Shown: one piece after another, positions 54,745-64,000 of the stretch
Layout: each line of letters starts with the position of its first letter
Numbering within the stretch: the stretch's first letter is position 1
Assembly (NCBI GenBank): GCA_027886175.1
Contig: JAJNNQ010000142.1
Span: forward strand, 378,501 to 442,500
Length of the DNA stretch: 64,000 bases
Source: Phylloscopus collybita
Lineage: Eukaryota > Chordata > Aves > Passeriformes > Phylloscopidae
Reading direction: 5' to 3'
Notes under the pieces: model-generated
Told to the model about the DNA's origin: nothing
What the model saw: the letters and a program-made list of their open reading frames with translations, nothing else
Databases searched by the model: none
Translations under genes and position numbers: made by a program

Positions 54745-55870
54745 CATGCTGTGGCTGCTGTGACACCGGCATCACGGGCTCTGCGTCCCATCCCTCCAGC
54801 AAAGGGAGGCAGAGCCCGCACGGGATCCCCCAGGAGGGGATTCCCTCGGAATATTCCCGTCAGGATTAGCACAGGCAGCTGCAGGTTCCTCAGGAGCAGC
54901 AGCTCCAGCCAGAGGCTGAGGGAACAAAGCCCTCCTCCCATGGAATCCTATAGGAAAAGATCTGCAGTGGGGTCCGAATTGAGACTTCCGGAGGCTCGGG
55001 TGCTCTTAGGACACGTGTTCATTGGTCGTGGGGGGGTAGGCAACCTGAAGGAGAATCCCAGGGAGAGAGAGTCCAGGGGAGAGGGCGCACCCAAGAGAGC
55101 GAATTTCCTGTTACACCACCTTTTACCCCTTCCCATGCTGAATATTCTGGTCAGCATCAACCAACCAGTACAGGGTACAAAACCTACAGAATCTACATAC
55201 AGCCTATGAGAACTACTGCATTACCATGCTACTCTACATACCAAAAACCTGGGAAACCACCCCTTTTCCCTGCTACTTAGCAGGGCCCAACCCCTTTTTC
55301 ATCCCTTTGTCTAGGAAGGGATGTTGCTCAATCACCTAGTCCTGTCCTTCAGCTAGATTAATCACTATCTTCCTGCATAGCATTCTACAGCTCAAATCTT
55401 GCTCTTAACTCTATCTCTTTTGCAGGTTTTACACTCTTAGAATCTTTCACCAGTAAACTATCTCTGCAGGGCCTTGCTGCTTCATCCTCTCCAGCAGAAT
55501 CCCAGCGCCAGTCTCAGGCTTGGGGCGGGTCACCCTTTCCCTGAGATTTGGGTGGTTTAGGTGTCCTTTGCCCTCTGGAAAGCCCGAATGCCGAACAACA
55601 CGGAGTCTTCAGATGTTCTTTTTTCAAGGATTTTCTCTTGTTTATTATTTCTTATCTTGTCCCTTTTTCCCTGTGCCTGACCAAGGACGGGCACCAGGGG
55701 ACGACTCCTGCCCCTGACGTGGGCTCGTCCCTTCTTACACAGAGAGTTACGTGTCTATTATTTACAATTGCAGACCAATATCTACATTTTATACTGAACA
55801 GGTCACTTCTGCACTGACCCAATCCCTCTAAAGCTGCTTGGTGCCACCGTCACTGCAGGAGATGGAGACG
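54745..55870 (-). mobile_element. Probable ERV-derived block (long LTR or internal remnant)
   Basis: The sequence has an LTR-like texture on the minus strand: CGACCAATGAACACGTGTCC (CCAAT box and E-box, seen on plus near 55012-55031), an AT-rich U3-like part at 55180-55480, and sharp composition changes at both ends. I could not define TG/CA ends, a target duplication or a second copy. It may combine several elements. No gag, pol or env similarity can be read. Confidence 0.35.
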
Positions 55871-56059
55871 AAGAAGGAGGAGAAGACCCCAGGGCACCGC
55901 CCAGAATCCTCCATCCCCTCCCCATTCACCCCTATTCTGGAAATGTGACAAACTGTACCATTTTATATCACACTCTGTGGCTTGTAATTCCTCTCTTAAT
56001 GTTGGAAGCCTTTCCCATGGACTGAAGTCAAGGCCCTTGCCTTCCTGGGCTCTGTGCCG

Positions 56060-56185
56060 GGGTCTGCAACCCCCCTGTACAGACCCCAGACCCCCCTGTA
56101 CAGACCCCAGACCCCCCTGTACAGACCCCAGACCCCCCTGTACAGATCCCAGACCCCCCTGTACTGGTTTCACACCCCCCTGTGC
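56060..56185. repeat. Minisatellite, 19-bp unit, ~6 copies
   Basis: CCCCCTGTACAGACCCCAGA repeated with the last two units diverged (ACTGGTTTCACA, GCAGGTTTCTGA). Each unit has the palindrome TGTACA. Confidence 0.94.
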
Positions 56186-57479
56186 AGGTTTCTGACAGTC
56201 CAGGGTATCCAAAGGAATGCCCTGGACTCCAACATGCCAGGAACAGCCCCTCTGCTCCCGGCTCTGCAGGGTGGAAATCCACAGGGATCTGGAGTTTCAG
56301 TCAATCCCTGGAGGAGCTGGATGGAGCTCCAGCCTGTGTGCACCCCCAGGCAGCACAGGGATCTGGCACCCAAGGACCCCTCCCTGCTCAGGGTGTCGAT
56401 GGAGAGTGGATCCCTCTCCAGCTCTGGAGCCACCACGAGCCCCTCCTGGCTCAGATTTTCTCAATCTCTGCCTTCAAGCTGAGTTTCACCAACCCCTGTT
56501 TTTTATATGTTTATACGTTTATACGTTTATATGTTTCCAGTTGCTCTTTTTTTTTTTTTTTTTTATCCTCCAAAGTAATCTCCTGCCCAACCCCTGCTGG
56601 CTTCATGTCCCTTCCTGGCTCCCCGAGGGTCTGACGTGCTCTGGGGTTTCCGAGGAACAGCAGGGAGATATTTGTGTGCTGTGGAGTGTCTCCCAGTAAT
56701 CCCAGCAGCAGGGATTCAATTTCAGATAAAGTGACTCCTCTCGAGGAGAGAAATGAGCCCCTGCTCTGGGTGATCCTCACCCGAGGCGGGGCGCAGGGGC
56801 ACTGCGGGGTTTGCGGCTCAGCTGTGGATATAAAGACGTGTCAGTGGCAAATGGGAAATCCACAGAGCTGCTCTGAGAGCTGGGATACAACAAATTGAGA
56901 GAGAGAGAGGAGTCGTGTCTGGAGCTCCAGGCTCCAAATCACTTCAGCAGCTTTGCCTTTGTGGTGGAACAAAGCCCAGGAACAGAGGGGCAGGGCTTGG
57001 GCTGGGGTGATCCTCGTGCATCCCGAGCCACTCAGGATATTCTGGGGCTCTGTCAGAAGGAAAAAGCTCTGTGTTCAGTGCACTCGGGGGACTGAAGGAA
57101 GAGAAGCCTCTCAGTTCAGCCTCAGCTTTGAATTCCTGGCAAATACTGCTCCAAACAGGCAGGGACACAGAATTCAGACTCAAGGATTCTTCCGAGTTAG
57201 TTTCTGAGCTGTTTCTGGCCCCTCCTCAGTCTGAGCCACTGAATTAATGTGTGACCCCAGCGAAATCCAAATTCCCACCTGGGGAGGTTCTGCTCCCCAG
57301 AATCTTCTCCTTCCCTTGGCGCTGGAAGCGAGGGAAAACCCCCAGAAATGGATATTTAGGACTCTCTGACATTCTTCCCCTAACACTGAACCAAAGTCAA
57401 TTGTCTTTTCCAACTTATAAACTGAGTCAACACTTTAAAAAGATAAATCATTTCTATTTAAATCTTTACCTGAATTTAC
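56186..57479. other. Non-coding unique sequence with a small 9-bp repeat
   Basis: TTTATACG-type 9-bp units occur four times at about 56502-56537, followed by a T18 run at 56548-56565. No gene is supported. Confidence 0.5.
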
Positions 57480-57790
57480 CATCCTGAAGTTTGGGGAGAT
57501 ACAAATATAGGTTTTGTCACTGAGTGAGCAATGCTAGAATCAAAGGTAATAAACCCATTGATCTCCAGTAAGACAATATTAATATTACCATCCAGCTTTT
57601 ATAATTAATTTGCTGCCAGATGAAAGGGAAACACGAGGCCCTTTTAATGCTGGTGATTAAAGCAAGAAGTAAACCTTTGAAAGGCAGATTTGCATGTACA
57701 ACATGTTGCACTAATTCCAGCAGATCAGGGGGAATTGTTACTGTGCAGTCGGAGTCACATTGCAAAGTTTGGGATCAAAGAGCTGCTGGC
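57480..57790. promoter_or_regulatory. Candidate CNE-like island
   Basis: Repeat-free sequence with AGACAATATTAATATTACC, TTTTATAATTAATTTGCTGC, TTTTAATGCTGGTGATTAAAG, CAGATTTGCATGTAC (octamer ATTTGCAT) and GCACTAATTCC. Same texture as the other islands. Function is inferred. Confidence 0.42.
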
Positions 57791-59144
57791 TTGGGGGAGG
57801 AAAGTCTGGGCAGAGCTGTTGGGGGAGGCCTGTAAACCCCTGCTCTGGCTTGGTTTGGGTTTCTGTTCACTGCAGGGCAGGGGTTTGGGGGTTTCCACGT
57901 TTTCAGGGATGTCCATAAAAGCCTGGCAGAGGGGCAGGGAGGGGTCGGTGCAGTCTGCAGGGGTTTCACCAGCCCAGCCTGACTCGGCTTCTTGAAAATT
58001 CCCTTTCTAGAAACACCACGAGAGCCCTGAGGAATGAATCAGCTGCAGGTTTAGAGCTGCAGGGAGGTGCAGAACTGTGCCCTGAGCTCTGCCCTGCATC
58101 GCCCGAACCTTGTGTGGGGAAAAAAAACGAAACAGAGCAGATAAAAGCTCAGGGATGTGAGCTGGGGTGGCTTTTCCTGCAGCTCAGAGTGGGGTCCCTG
58201 TGGGAATCCCTTCTGCCTGGGCGCTTTGCCTTTCTCAGTGGGTTTTTCCATGGATTTGAGGGGCTGTGGATCCAGCCCAGCCTTTCCCCACCTGCTCCTG
58301 CCTGGGTAAGGCTCAGCAGAGGGAAATGGGAGCAGAGCCCTGATTTGCAGTGGAGCTCCTGCTGCCGGAGGGAAGGGGCTCCCCTGTGCCCTCCAAACCC
58401 TTCCAAAGGCACAGAACTGGCCTGGAAAAGCTGCCCAAACCCTGGGCTGGGAGCATCAATCCCAAATGATCCCAACAACCCCCCCAGCGGCGCATTCCTG
58501 GGAACCAGACCGACCAGGGGTGGGATTTGGGGCTGCACGAAACATCTCAGAGGGTCAGCACTGCCCTGGCCCCCAGGGGCACCTTGGGGTCACTCCTGAG
58601 TGCCTGGAAAGCTCCTGCAGGCCTCAAGTGGAGGAAATCAAAGAGCAGATGTGCTCAGGGTCAGGGCACAGGGTGTGAGGGGGGTTGGAGCATTCCCAGC
58701 CCACAGGAGGGTGAGCCCTCAGCCCAGGCCCTGCTCTGCCCCTGGCTCTGTCCACAGAACGGGAATTTCACCTTGACCAGCCTGCTCACCTCCCTGCCCT
58801 TCCAGGAATCATCCAAACCCCCCCATCAGACCCCAAACGTGATGGATTCCGCACCCCGCTGGAGCACACCCCCGGAGGAATCCTCCCCCCTCCTGATTAT
58901 AAATTAGTCAGGTTATTTACATCTTCCACTCACACTTCTCTTAATGATAGTCAAATAAAAAAAAAAAAAATAAAAGCCCTGCAAGCTGCTTTTCCTAATG
59001 TTTGATTTTCCTTGGATAATGATGCCCTCGAGGCGGGTTCTTCTGGCTCAGGCTGCAGCCCTTGATGAGCCCAGCAAGGGCAGGAGGGGAGAAAATCTCC
59101 AGCTCTTGATCCTGGGCTTTGATTCCTCAACAGGCAGCTCCCCC
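57791..59144. other. Non-coding unique sequence
   Basis: GC-rich until about 58890, then AT-rich with an A14 run near 58958. No gene is supported. Confidence 0.45.
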
Positions 59145-59245
59145 CCAGCAGCTCTGTGCAGCTCTTCCCCCCCTGATTCTGCAGGGAAACTCCTCAAACC
59201 TGGGTGTTCTCCAGCCTCTCCAGGTTAAAAATAAAAACTGGGCTT
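59145..59245 (+). repeat. Dispersed A-tailed segment, copy 1
   Basis: CAGCAGCTCTGTGCAGCTCT, AAACTCCTCAAACCTGGG and CTCCAGCCTCTCCAGGTTAA, then AAATAAAAAC and an A/T-rich tail. The same ~100 bp is at 62588-62697 with a different flank. The A-rich end suggests a retroposed origin. Confidence 0.7.
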
Positions 59246-59712
59246 CTGTATAAATATAAATAAATAAATAAAATTTAAATAAAACAGTCTGCCCTTGTTC
59301 TGATTGCCTCCTCTCCTGTTTCAATACAAGGAGCAAAGGAGGCTGATTTCCACCCTGCCCAAAGTCACTTTTGTCACGTTAAAGAGCAGAAATGGGATTT
59401 TTTCCCCTCAGTGGGGCGGGAGGAGGAATTCCAGCGGTGAGCCAGGTGAACTTTGCTGCAGTTCCCTCTCTGAAATCACCTTCCCCATTGACTGGGGGTG
59501 CCACAGCAAAGTTCATTCACGGGGATCAATACCACTCTGCCTCCTGCCTGCCCCAGAACAGCTCCTGCAGTCAATAGCAATTACAGAGCCAGCCGGGGAC
59601 GGGGATGTCGAGGGAGGGGAAGGCAGAGATTCCCCCCTGCTCGCTGAACCTGCCCCGGGACAGCTGCTGCTGGGGAAAGGAAGGGCCACCCCCCTGCCTG
59701 CCCCCCTGGCTG
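59246..59712. other. Non-coding unique sequence
   Basis: AAATAAATAAATAAA-type tract at 59255-59285, then GC-rich. Nothing else recognised. Confidence 0.4.
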
Positions 59713-59879
59713 CTGGGCTAGCTCAGTTTCTGGGGAGCTTTGGGGGGAGATACCTCAGGGGATAGGGTAAAAGATTCAAAAGAGGCCCTTACCTCAGGGG
59801 TTTGTTCCAAGGCTTTATTCCTGATGGGGATCCCATGGGCAAAGAGAACGAAGGGGAAGAGCAGGGGTTTATCTTACTT

Positions 59880-60466
59880 TTTGACTCACTTTTAGACTGC
59901 TTTCAACACCCTGACCCACAGGGCGTGGGGGTGGACGAGGCTCCAGTGGCCCTGCCTTGGAGAAGATAAAAAGAATTGCACAACCTCCTCAGCCAGAAGC
60001 CTTAAGATAAGAACAGCCCTTCAGTTACAGCGACCCAAAAAGAGGATCACAATCCCCCATGAGATTTTATGTAGATCTGTTGCAAACTATTGGCTTTGTA
60101 CCCCTTCCCCTCCTACCTCAGTTCCCCATAAAAACCCCTGGGTTTTCTCTGGTCTCCAGGGTATCCGTCCCTGGCTCCCTTCACTTGGGACTTCTAATAA
60201 AGTTCCCTTATGTGGAATTGCTGTACGGACCCTCACTCTCTCCTTCCCTGGGCCGGCTAAGAGAGAAGACACCTCGCAAGGGCAGGAGCTGACAATCACT
60301 GGGCTGAGAAATCACAAGAGCTGAGAATCACTGCTCTGCCCCTCTGCTGAGATTTTCTCTACCAGCTGAGGAGTCACTTTGACCCCCCAGGGTGTCTCTA
60401 ATGGGATACCGTTCGGGGTGGCTCGGAGCCTCCTGGGTCCAAGCTGCGGACCCCAGCATCCAGCTG
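59880..60466 (+). mobile_element. LTR-F-like segment inside LTR-E
   Basis: CCCCATAAAAACCCCTGGG (TATA-like, near 60126) and TCTAATAAAGTTCCC (polyadenylation signal, near 60196) lie about 70 bp apart, a compact R region, followed by a CT-rich U5-like part. No TG start is defined. It joins LTR-A sequence at 60467 without a visible border. Confidence 0.5.
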
Positions 60467-60741
60467 GATCAACAGGGTGTCAGCTTGTAGCTCTGACTGT
60501 CAGGGTTTTCCCAAAATTGTTGTTTGTTTGTTTGCTCGTTTGGTTGAGTTGTTTTGTTTCCTGTTACATTTGTGTTGTTAATATTCTTAGTAAAGAGCTG
60601 TTATTCCTATCCCCAAAATCTTTGCCTAAGAGCCCCTTAATTGCAAAATTATAACTTGGTGGGGGGTGAAGAGTTTACATTCTCCATTCTAAGAGAAACC
60701 CCAGTTTCCCCGGCAGAAACCTGTCTGTCCAAACCAAGACA
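60467..60741 (+). mobile_element. LTR-A 3' part (275 bp)
   Basis: CAACAGGGTGTCAGCTTG through TTAGTAAAGAGCTGTTATTCC to AAACCAAGACA. The whole U3 and VNTR are missing and the LTR-F-like segment stands in their place; the total insert length (59877-60741, 865 bp) equals a normal LTR-A, so this may be one chimeric LTR. Confidence 0.75.
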
Positions 60742-61079
60742 ATCCAGACTCTCTGTCCCAGGACAGATAAGCTGGCACTGAGCCATAGGTCAGAGATAGG
60801 GGAAAGGTAGGGTTAAACTAAAAAGGTTACAGCTTTAGGGGGTCTCTGGGGAAAAACCATTTCCCCACAGGAATACAACAGGGAAATATTGCAGCTGGGG
60901 ATGTTCCCTGGGGAGGAAACCCCAGCTCCAGAGGGGCTGGGGAGGGGAGCAGGGCTGGGGCTGCAGGGGGGGAACATTTGGGGAACGAGCTGGGAACCAG
61001 AGTGGGTGTGGAGCCTCACTCTGGGGCAGGGGGTTCCTGCAAATTCTGTGGGAATCAGCTCGTTTTGGTGATTAGGGGA

Positions 61080-61390
61080 GGAGTGACGTGGATAATTAAC
61101 GAGTGAGGTGGATGATGAATGAGTGATACTGAGAATTCACAAGTGATGTGGATAATTCAGGAGTGACTTCAATAACTAATGAGTGATGTGGATAATCATC
61201 AATGATGTGGATAATGAGTGAGTGACGTGGATAATTCAGGAGTGACTTGGATAATTCACAGATGATGGGGATAATTCAGGAGTGAGGTGGATAATTCAGG
61301 AGTGACGTGGATAATCAATGAGTAACGTGGATAACTCAGGAGTGATGTGGATAACTCAGGAGTGATGTGGATAGCTCACACAGGGATGGA
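61080..61390. repeat. Minisatellite, ~20-bp unit, about 14 copies
   Basis: Units are variants of GTGATGTGGATAATTCAGGA with GACGTGG, GACTTGG and AACTCAGG changes. Confidence 0.94.
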
Positions 61391-62157
61391 TAAATCCGGG
61401 GTTAGACCTGTGCCTCAACGGGCCCTGCACTCCTTGAAGAGGAAGGAGAGGTCCCAGCTGAGCACAAACTGCTCTGGTTTCCAGGACCTGGACCAGCTCA
61501 TCCTGACGGGCTCTGTACACAACCCTGGAATTTCCAAGCACTGACAAAAAACTCCTCCTGCAGTCCTTGGCAGCCTCCCCAGGAAAGGCTGCTGCTGTAA
61601 TCTATTCGTTTCAGCCCTGAGCTCTCTTCCCAAGCACCTTCCCCTCACCTCTCACCCAGGGTCCAAGGCCCAGCTTTATTCTCCTGTTGCACAAAAGCTG
61701 CTTCAGAGCCCAGCCCGGGTGTTCTGTGCTGCCAGCCCCAGCCTCTGCCCATGTTTTATTCATGTGTCACTCTCCTGTTCATTGCTAAGGGTTTACAAAT
61801 GCTTCATCAATTATTAACAGCCTGATACCTGCTCGGGGCTTGTTGTTGTTGTTGTGTCTCTTTTTCTTTTTTCTGTTTTTTTTTGCTTTCTTTTTTTTTT
61901 TTTTTTTTATACATAAAGAGGTGTTAGGAGGGTGGAGGAGGGAGCTACAAACGTAAGGAAACAAATTAAAACAGGAATTCAATAATTCACGGGCGCTCGC
62001 TGCGCGGTTCCCGGTGAGTTCATGTTCCAGGGAAAGCGGCTGCAGCAGAGATAATTGAATTAAGGGATTGCGGTGCTGCACAGAGCCGGGGTGATCTCGG
62101 CAAAAGGAGGAGCCCAGGAGTGCGTTTGGCCCAGCCTGGTGTGAAATTCCAGGATGA
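61391..62157. other. Non-coding unique sequence
   Basis: A (TTG)n stretch at 61841-61855 and a T-rich tract at 61859-61909 are the only features seen. Confidence 0.45.
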
Positions 62158-62195
62158 GGAATGAGGATGAGGATGAGGATGAGGATGAGGATGAT
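62158..62195. repeat. (GATGAG)n short repeat
   Basis: About six GATGAG units ending in ATGAT; the LTR-B at 62196 was inserted at this repeat, and ATGATGATGATGAG resumes after it. Confidence 0.92.
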
Positions 62196-62495
62196 TGACG
62201 CTGTTCAAGATCACAAGGACACAGACTCTGACTCAGCAGGCTGACAGTGACTCTTTATTTCCAGGAATTTCTTCCCTTTATCCTGTTCTACAGAGAACAA
62301 CCCAATGGGTGAAACAAAGACAAACTTCTTCACTCACATTGGTCAGAGCAGAGGGACAGCAAGGAGAAGTCCCTCCCAGGGAAAGGGATGCAAACAAAGG
62401 TTCCAGTCAGAAAACGTGTCTCTGGTTGGCAGAAAACTCTCTGGGAAAAGAGTTTCAGAGAAACCAAAACATCTCAGGCACCAACCAGGGCTGCA
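62196..62495 (-). mobile_element. Solo LTR-B with 5-bp target duplication
   Basis: TGACGCTGTTCAAGATC (62196) to CAGGGCTGCA (62495). ATGAT lies at 62191-62195 and 62497-62501, with one extra base (62496) next to the LTR 5' end. The insertion split a GATGAG repeat. Confidence 0.9.
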
Positions 62496-62587
62496 GATGA
62501 TGATGATGAGGATCCCATCTTCCAGGAATGAAAGGACGTTCCTCAGGAGTGTCCTGGTGCAAATCCCAGTGCTTGGGGAATTCACCC

Positions 62588-62697
62588 CAGCAGCTTTGTG
62601 CAGCTCTGCCCCTCCCTGGTTCTGCTTTTTCACCTGGGCAGGGAAACTCCTCAAACCTGGGCCTTCTCCAGCCTCTCCAGGTTAAAAATAAAAATCG
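62588..62697 (+). repeat. Dispersed A-tailed segment, copy 2
   Basis: CAGCAGCTTTGTGCAGCTCT, GGGAAACTCCTCAAACCTGG and CCAGCCTCTCCAGGTTAAAA, ending in an A-rich stretch from 62686. It has a short insertion (TTTTTCACCTGGG) relative to copy 1. Confidence 0.7.
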
Positions 62698-63258
62698 TGA
62701 TTTTCTTTAAAAAAAAAAATTATTTAAACACAAAATATTTGGTTTATAAAAAATAATAATAATAATAAAAAAAAGGAATTGCTTTTTCCTTTTGAGGAGG
62801 TGAAATAATTCCTGCTGGGTCACCACGCTGCTCCCATCCTTCCCTCACTTTGCCAGGCTCTTTGTTCAGCAGGAAACCAGAAGCCAGCACCAAGGAGCTT
62901 CATGGTATTAAGAGGAAAATCGTTGCAGGGCCAGGAATATTTTACCCATCTCGTTGCACTTTTTTTTCCTTTCCTTTCTCTTGGAGATTCCTGCTCTGCT
63001 TTCCCCTCAGTGCAGCTGCAGGGAGAGGCACAACAGAGAAATAAATCCTGGCAGATTCACCAGAGCCTCCTCCTCCGAATTCCCCGGGGAAACACAGGAG
63101 AAGGAGCCCCTTTTTCCTAGAAGGAAAAAAGCTCCTAGGAGGAGCTTTCCATTTTCCTAGAAGGCAGCGAAACAACAAACATTTGCTTTTTTTTTATTCC
63201 CCATTAGTGGCACGTTGAGATGTTTATAAACTCCCCAGAGCTGCTCTTCCCAAAAGGA
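62698..63258. other. Non-coding sequence
   Basis: A/T-rich AATAATAAT tract at 62745-62775. AGCTCCT and AGGAGCT arms near 63129-63145 form a small palindrome, and TTTTCCTAGAAGG occurs twice (63112-63124 and 63151-63163). Confidence 0.5.
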
Positions 63259-63544
63259 GCAGAGCAGAGCTTCTGCCTTCTCCCAGAGAACAAGCTTGGG
63301 GGGAGACCTTGCAAAATCGACTGAGAATTTGGGCAGATGCCTTCAGAGCTGGGTTGGGCAGCTGGGAGAGCCCTGGGGCAGAAATTCCCATTTTATTTGG
63401 ATTTTTCCCCTGGCAGAGCAGAGCTTGGAGAACAAATTCGGAGGGAGACTTTGCAGATTTGACTGAGAATTTGGGCAGATGCCTCCAGAGTTGGGCTAAG
63501 CAGCTGGGAGAGCCCTGGGGCAGAAATTCCCATTTCATTTGGAT
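63259..63544. repeat. Tandem duplication, ~142-bp unit, two copies
   Basis: GACTGAGAATTTGGGCAGAT at 63319 recurs at 63461. Both copies include CAGCTGGGAGAGCCCTGGGG and CAGAAATTCCCATTT, ending in a T run that is longer in the second copy. Confidence 0.93.
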
Positions 63545-63699
63545 TTTTTTTTTTCCCTGGGAGTTCAGTGGGGGCTGCTGGTGGGACCAGCACTGCTGGG
63601 CCATTCAGAGCTGCTCATCCTGGCAAAAACAGCCCCAAAATGCCAAATGGGCTGTGTCCCAGTGTGCTGCCAGGGCCTGCAGGGATTCCCTTTCCCCTG
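63545..63699. other. Non-coding unique sequence
   Basis: Spacer between the duplication and the last LTR. Confidence 0.4.
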
Positions 63700-64000
63700 T
63701 GTGCTGGGTTGTGGAGCCAGGGGTGTGTGTTCTATTTCATTTGTTAAAAGCAGTTGGGGAGATGTTTTTTTTTTTCTTTATCTCTTGTAACTCTGGGGGG
63801 AGAGGGGCGGGTGCCTTCTGATCCTGGCCCAGCTGATAAACCAGGTGGGGCAGTGTTTGTTATCTCTGTCACCCCTGTCCTCCCTCCAGGGGATATTTTC
63901 TGCTGATGGGCCATTCAGACACCCCTAAAAGCCACATCCCCAAAGCAGAACATCCACATTCCATCATCCCAGGGTGAGATGCTCCAGCCAGTGCGGGGAG
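63700..64000 (+). mobile_element. LTR-A 5' part, cut by window end
   Basis: TGTGCTGGGTTGTGGAGCC through GTTAAAAGCAGTTGGGGAG, GATAAACCAGGTGGGGC and CATCATCCCAGGGTGAGATG to the end of the window. It stops just before the TATA-like motif and VNTR, so the unit number cannot be read. Confidence 0.85.

Larger units (their letters stand above)
59713..60872 (-). mobile_element. LTR-E interrupted by ~865 bp of other LTR sequence
   Basis: LTR-E sequence at 59713-59876 (TTTCTGGGGAGCTTTGGG, CCAAGGCTTTATTCC, GAGCAGGGGTTTATC) resumes at 60742-60872 (CTGGCACTGAGCCATAGGTC, GGTAGGGTTAAAC), in the same order as the uninterrupted copy at 43875-44181. The stretch between is foreign to LTR-E. Confidence 0.7.

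Noticed and set aside
61080..61390. Box C/D snoRNA-like TGATGTG and CTGA motifs
   Set aside because: The motifs are part of a 20-bp minisatellite with regular spacing and no terminal stem.

Overview
The window looks like intergenic bird DNA, most likely from a songbird. The main support is a 3' end of a CR1-type LINE at about 19990-20056, a GATTCTGT-type octamer array of the kind that ends CR1 elements (40268-40722), many solo long terminal repeats (LTRs) of endogenous retroviruses, and GC-rich minisatellites scattered through otherwise AT-balanced sequence. The lineage is inferred from general knowledge of repeats; no gene in the window pins it down. I see no convincing complete protein-coding gene, no tRNA or rRNA, and nothing bacterial. 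Almost every long open frame is either a stop-free tandem repeat read in several frames or an LTR copy read through.

Layout. 1-8.8 kb: solo LTRs of families I label A (ends TGTCTTGG/CCAAGACA), B (about 300 bp, starts CTGYAGCC) and D (AT-rich), including inverted pairs and nested insertions. 9.4-16.6 kb: minisatellites (32-bp, G-rich 14-bp, hexamer, ~120-bp and ~37-bp units) around one intact LTR-A solo element. 16.8-31 kb: mostly unique sequence with several AT-rich, homeobox-motif-rich islands that look like conserved non-coding elements, plus LTR-A/B copies and simple repeats. 31.3-38.6 kb: a perfect 16-bp hairpin, one possible signal-peptide exon (31650-31766), an LTR-like block, a 2.4-kb minisatellite with 16/18-bp units and higher-order structure, then a tandem and inverted LTR-C cluster. 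38.6-52.8 kb: further arrays (19-bp, octamer, ~370-bp, ~57-bp, pentamer and hexamer), LTR-A, B, C and E copies, and more conserved-element-like islands. 52.8-64 kb: LTR-G with a perfect target duplication, a probable ERV-derived block, a composite LTR-E/F/A nest, small arrays, and a last LTR-A cut by the window edge.

How it fits together. The unique islands suggest a gene desert carrying regulatory DNA of a developmental gene outside the window. On top of that lie several waves of LTR insertion that have nearly all collapsed to solo LTRs. The most informative observations are a 20-bp VNTR carried inside LTR-A whose copy number differs at each locus (1, 2, 4, 5, 7, 7 and 10 full units); LTR-B solo elements with 5-bp target duplications and one consistent extra base outside the 5' TG; three inserts flanked by direct repeats of about 41-62 bp rather than the usual 4-6 bp; and the higher-order structure of the 2.4-kb array. 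I found no new biochemical system that I could defend from the sequence.
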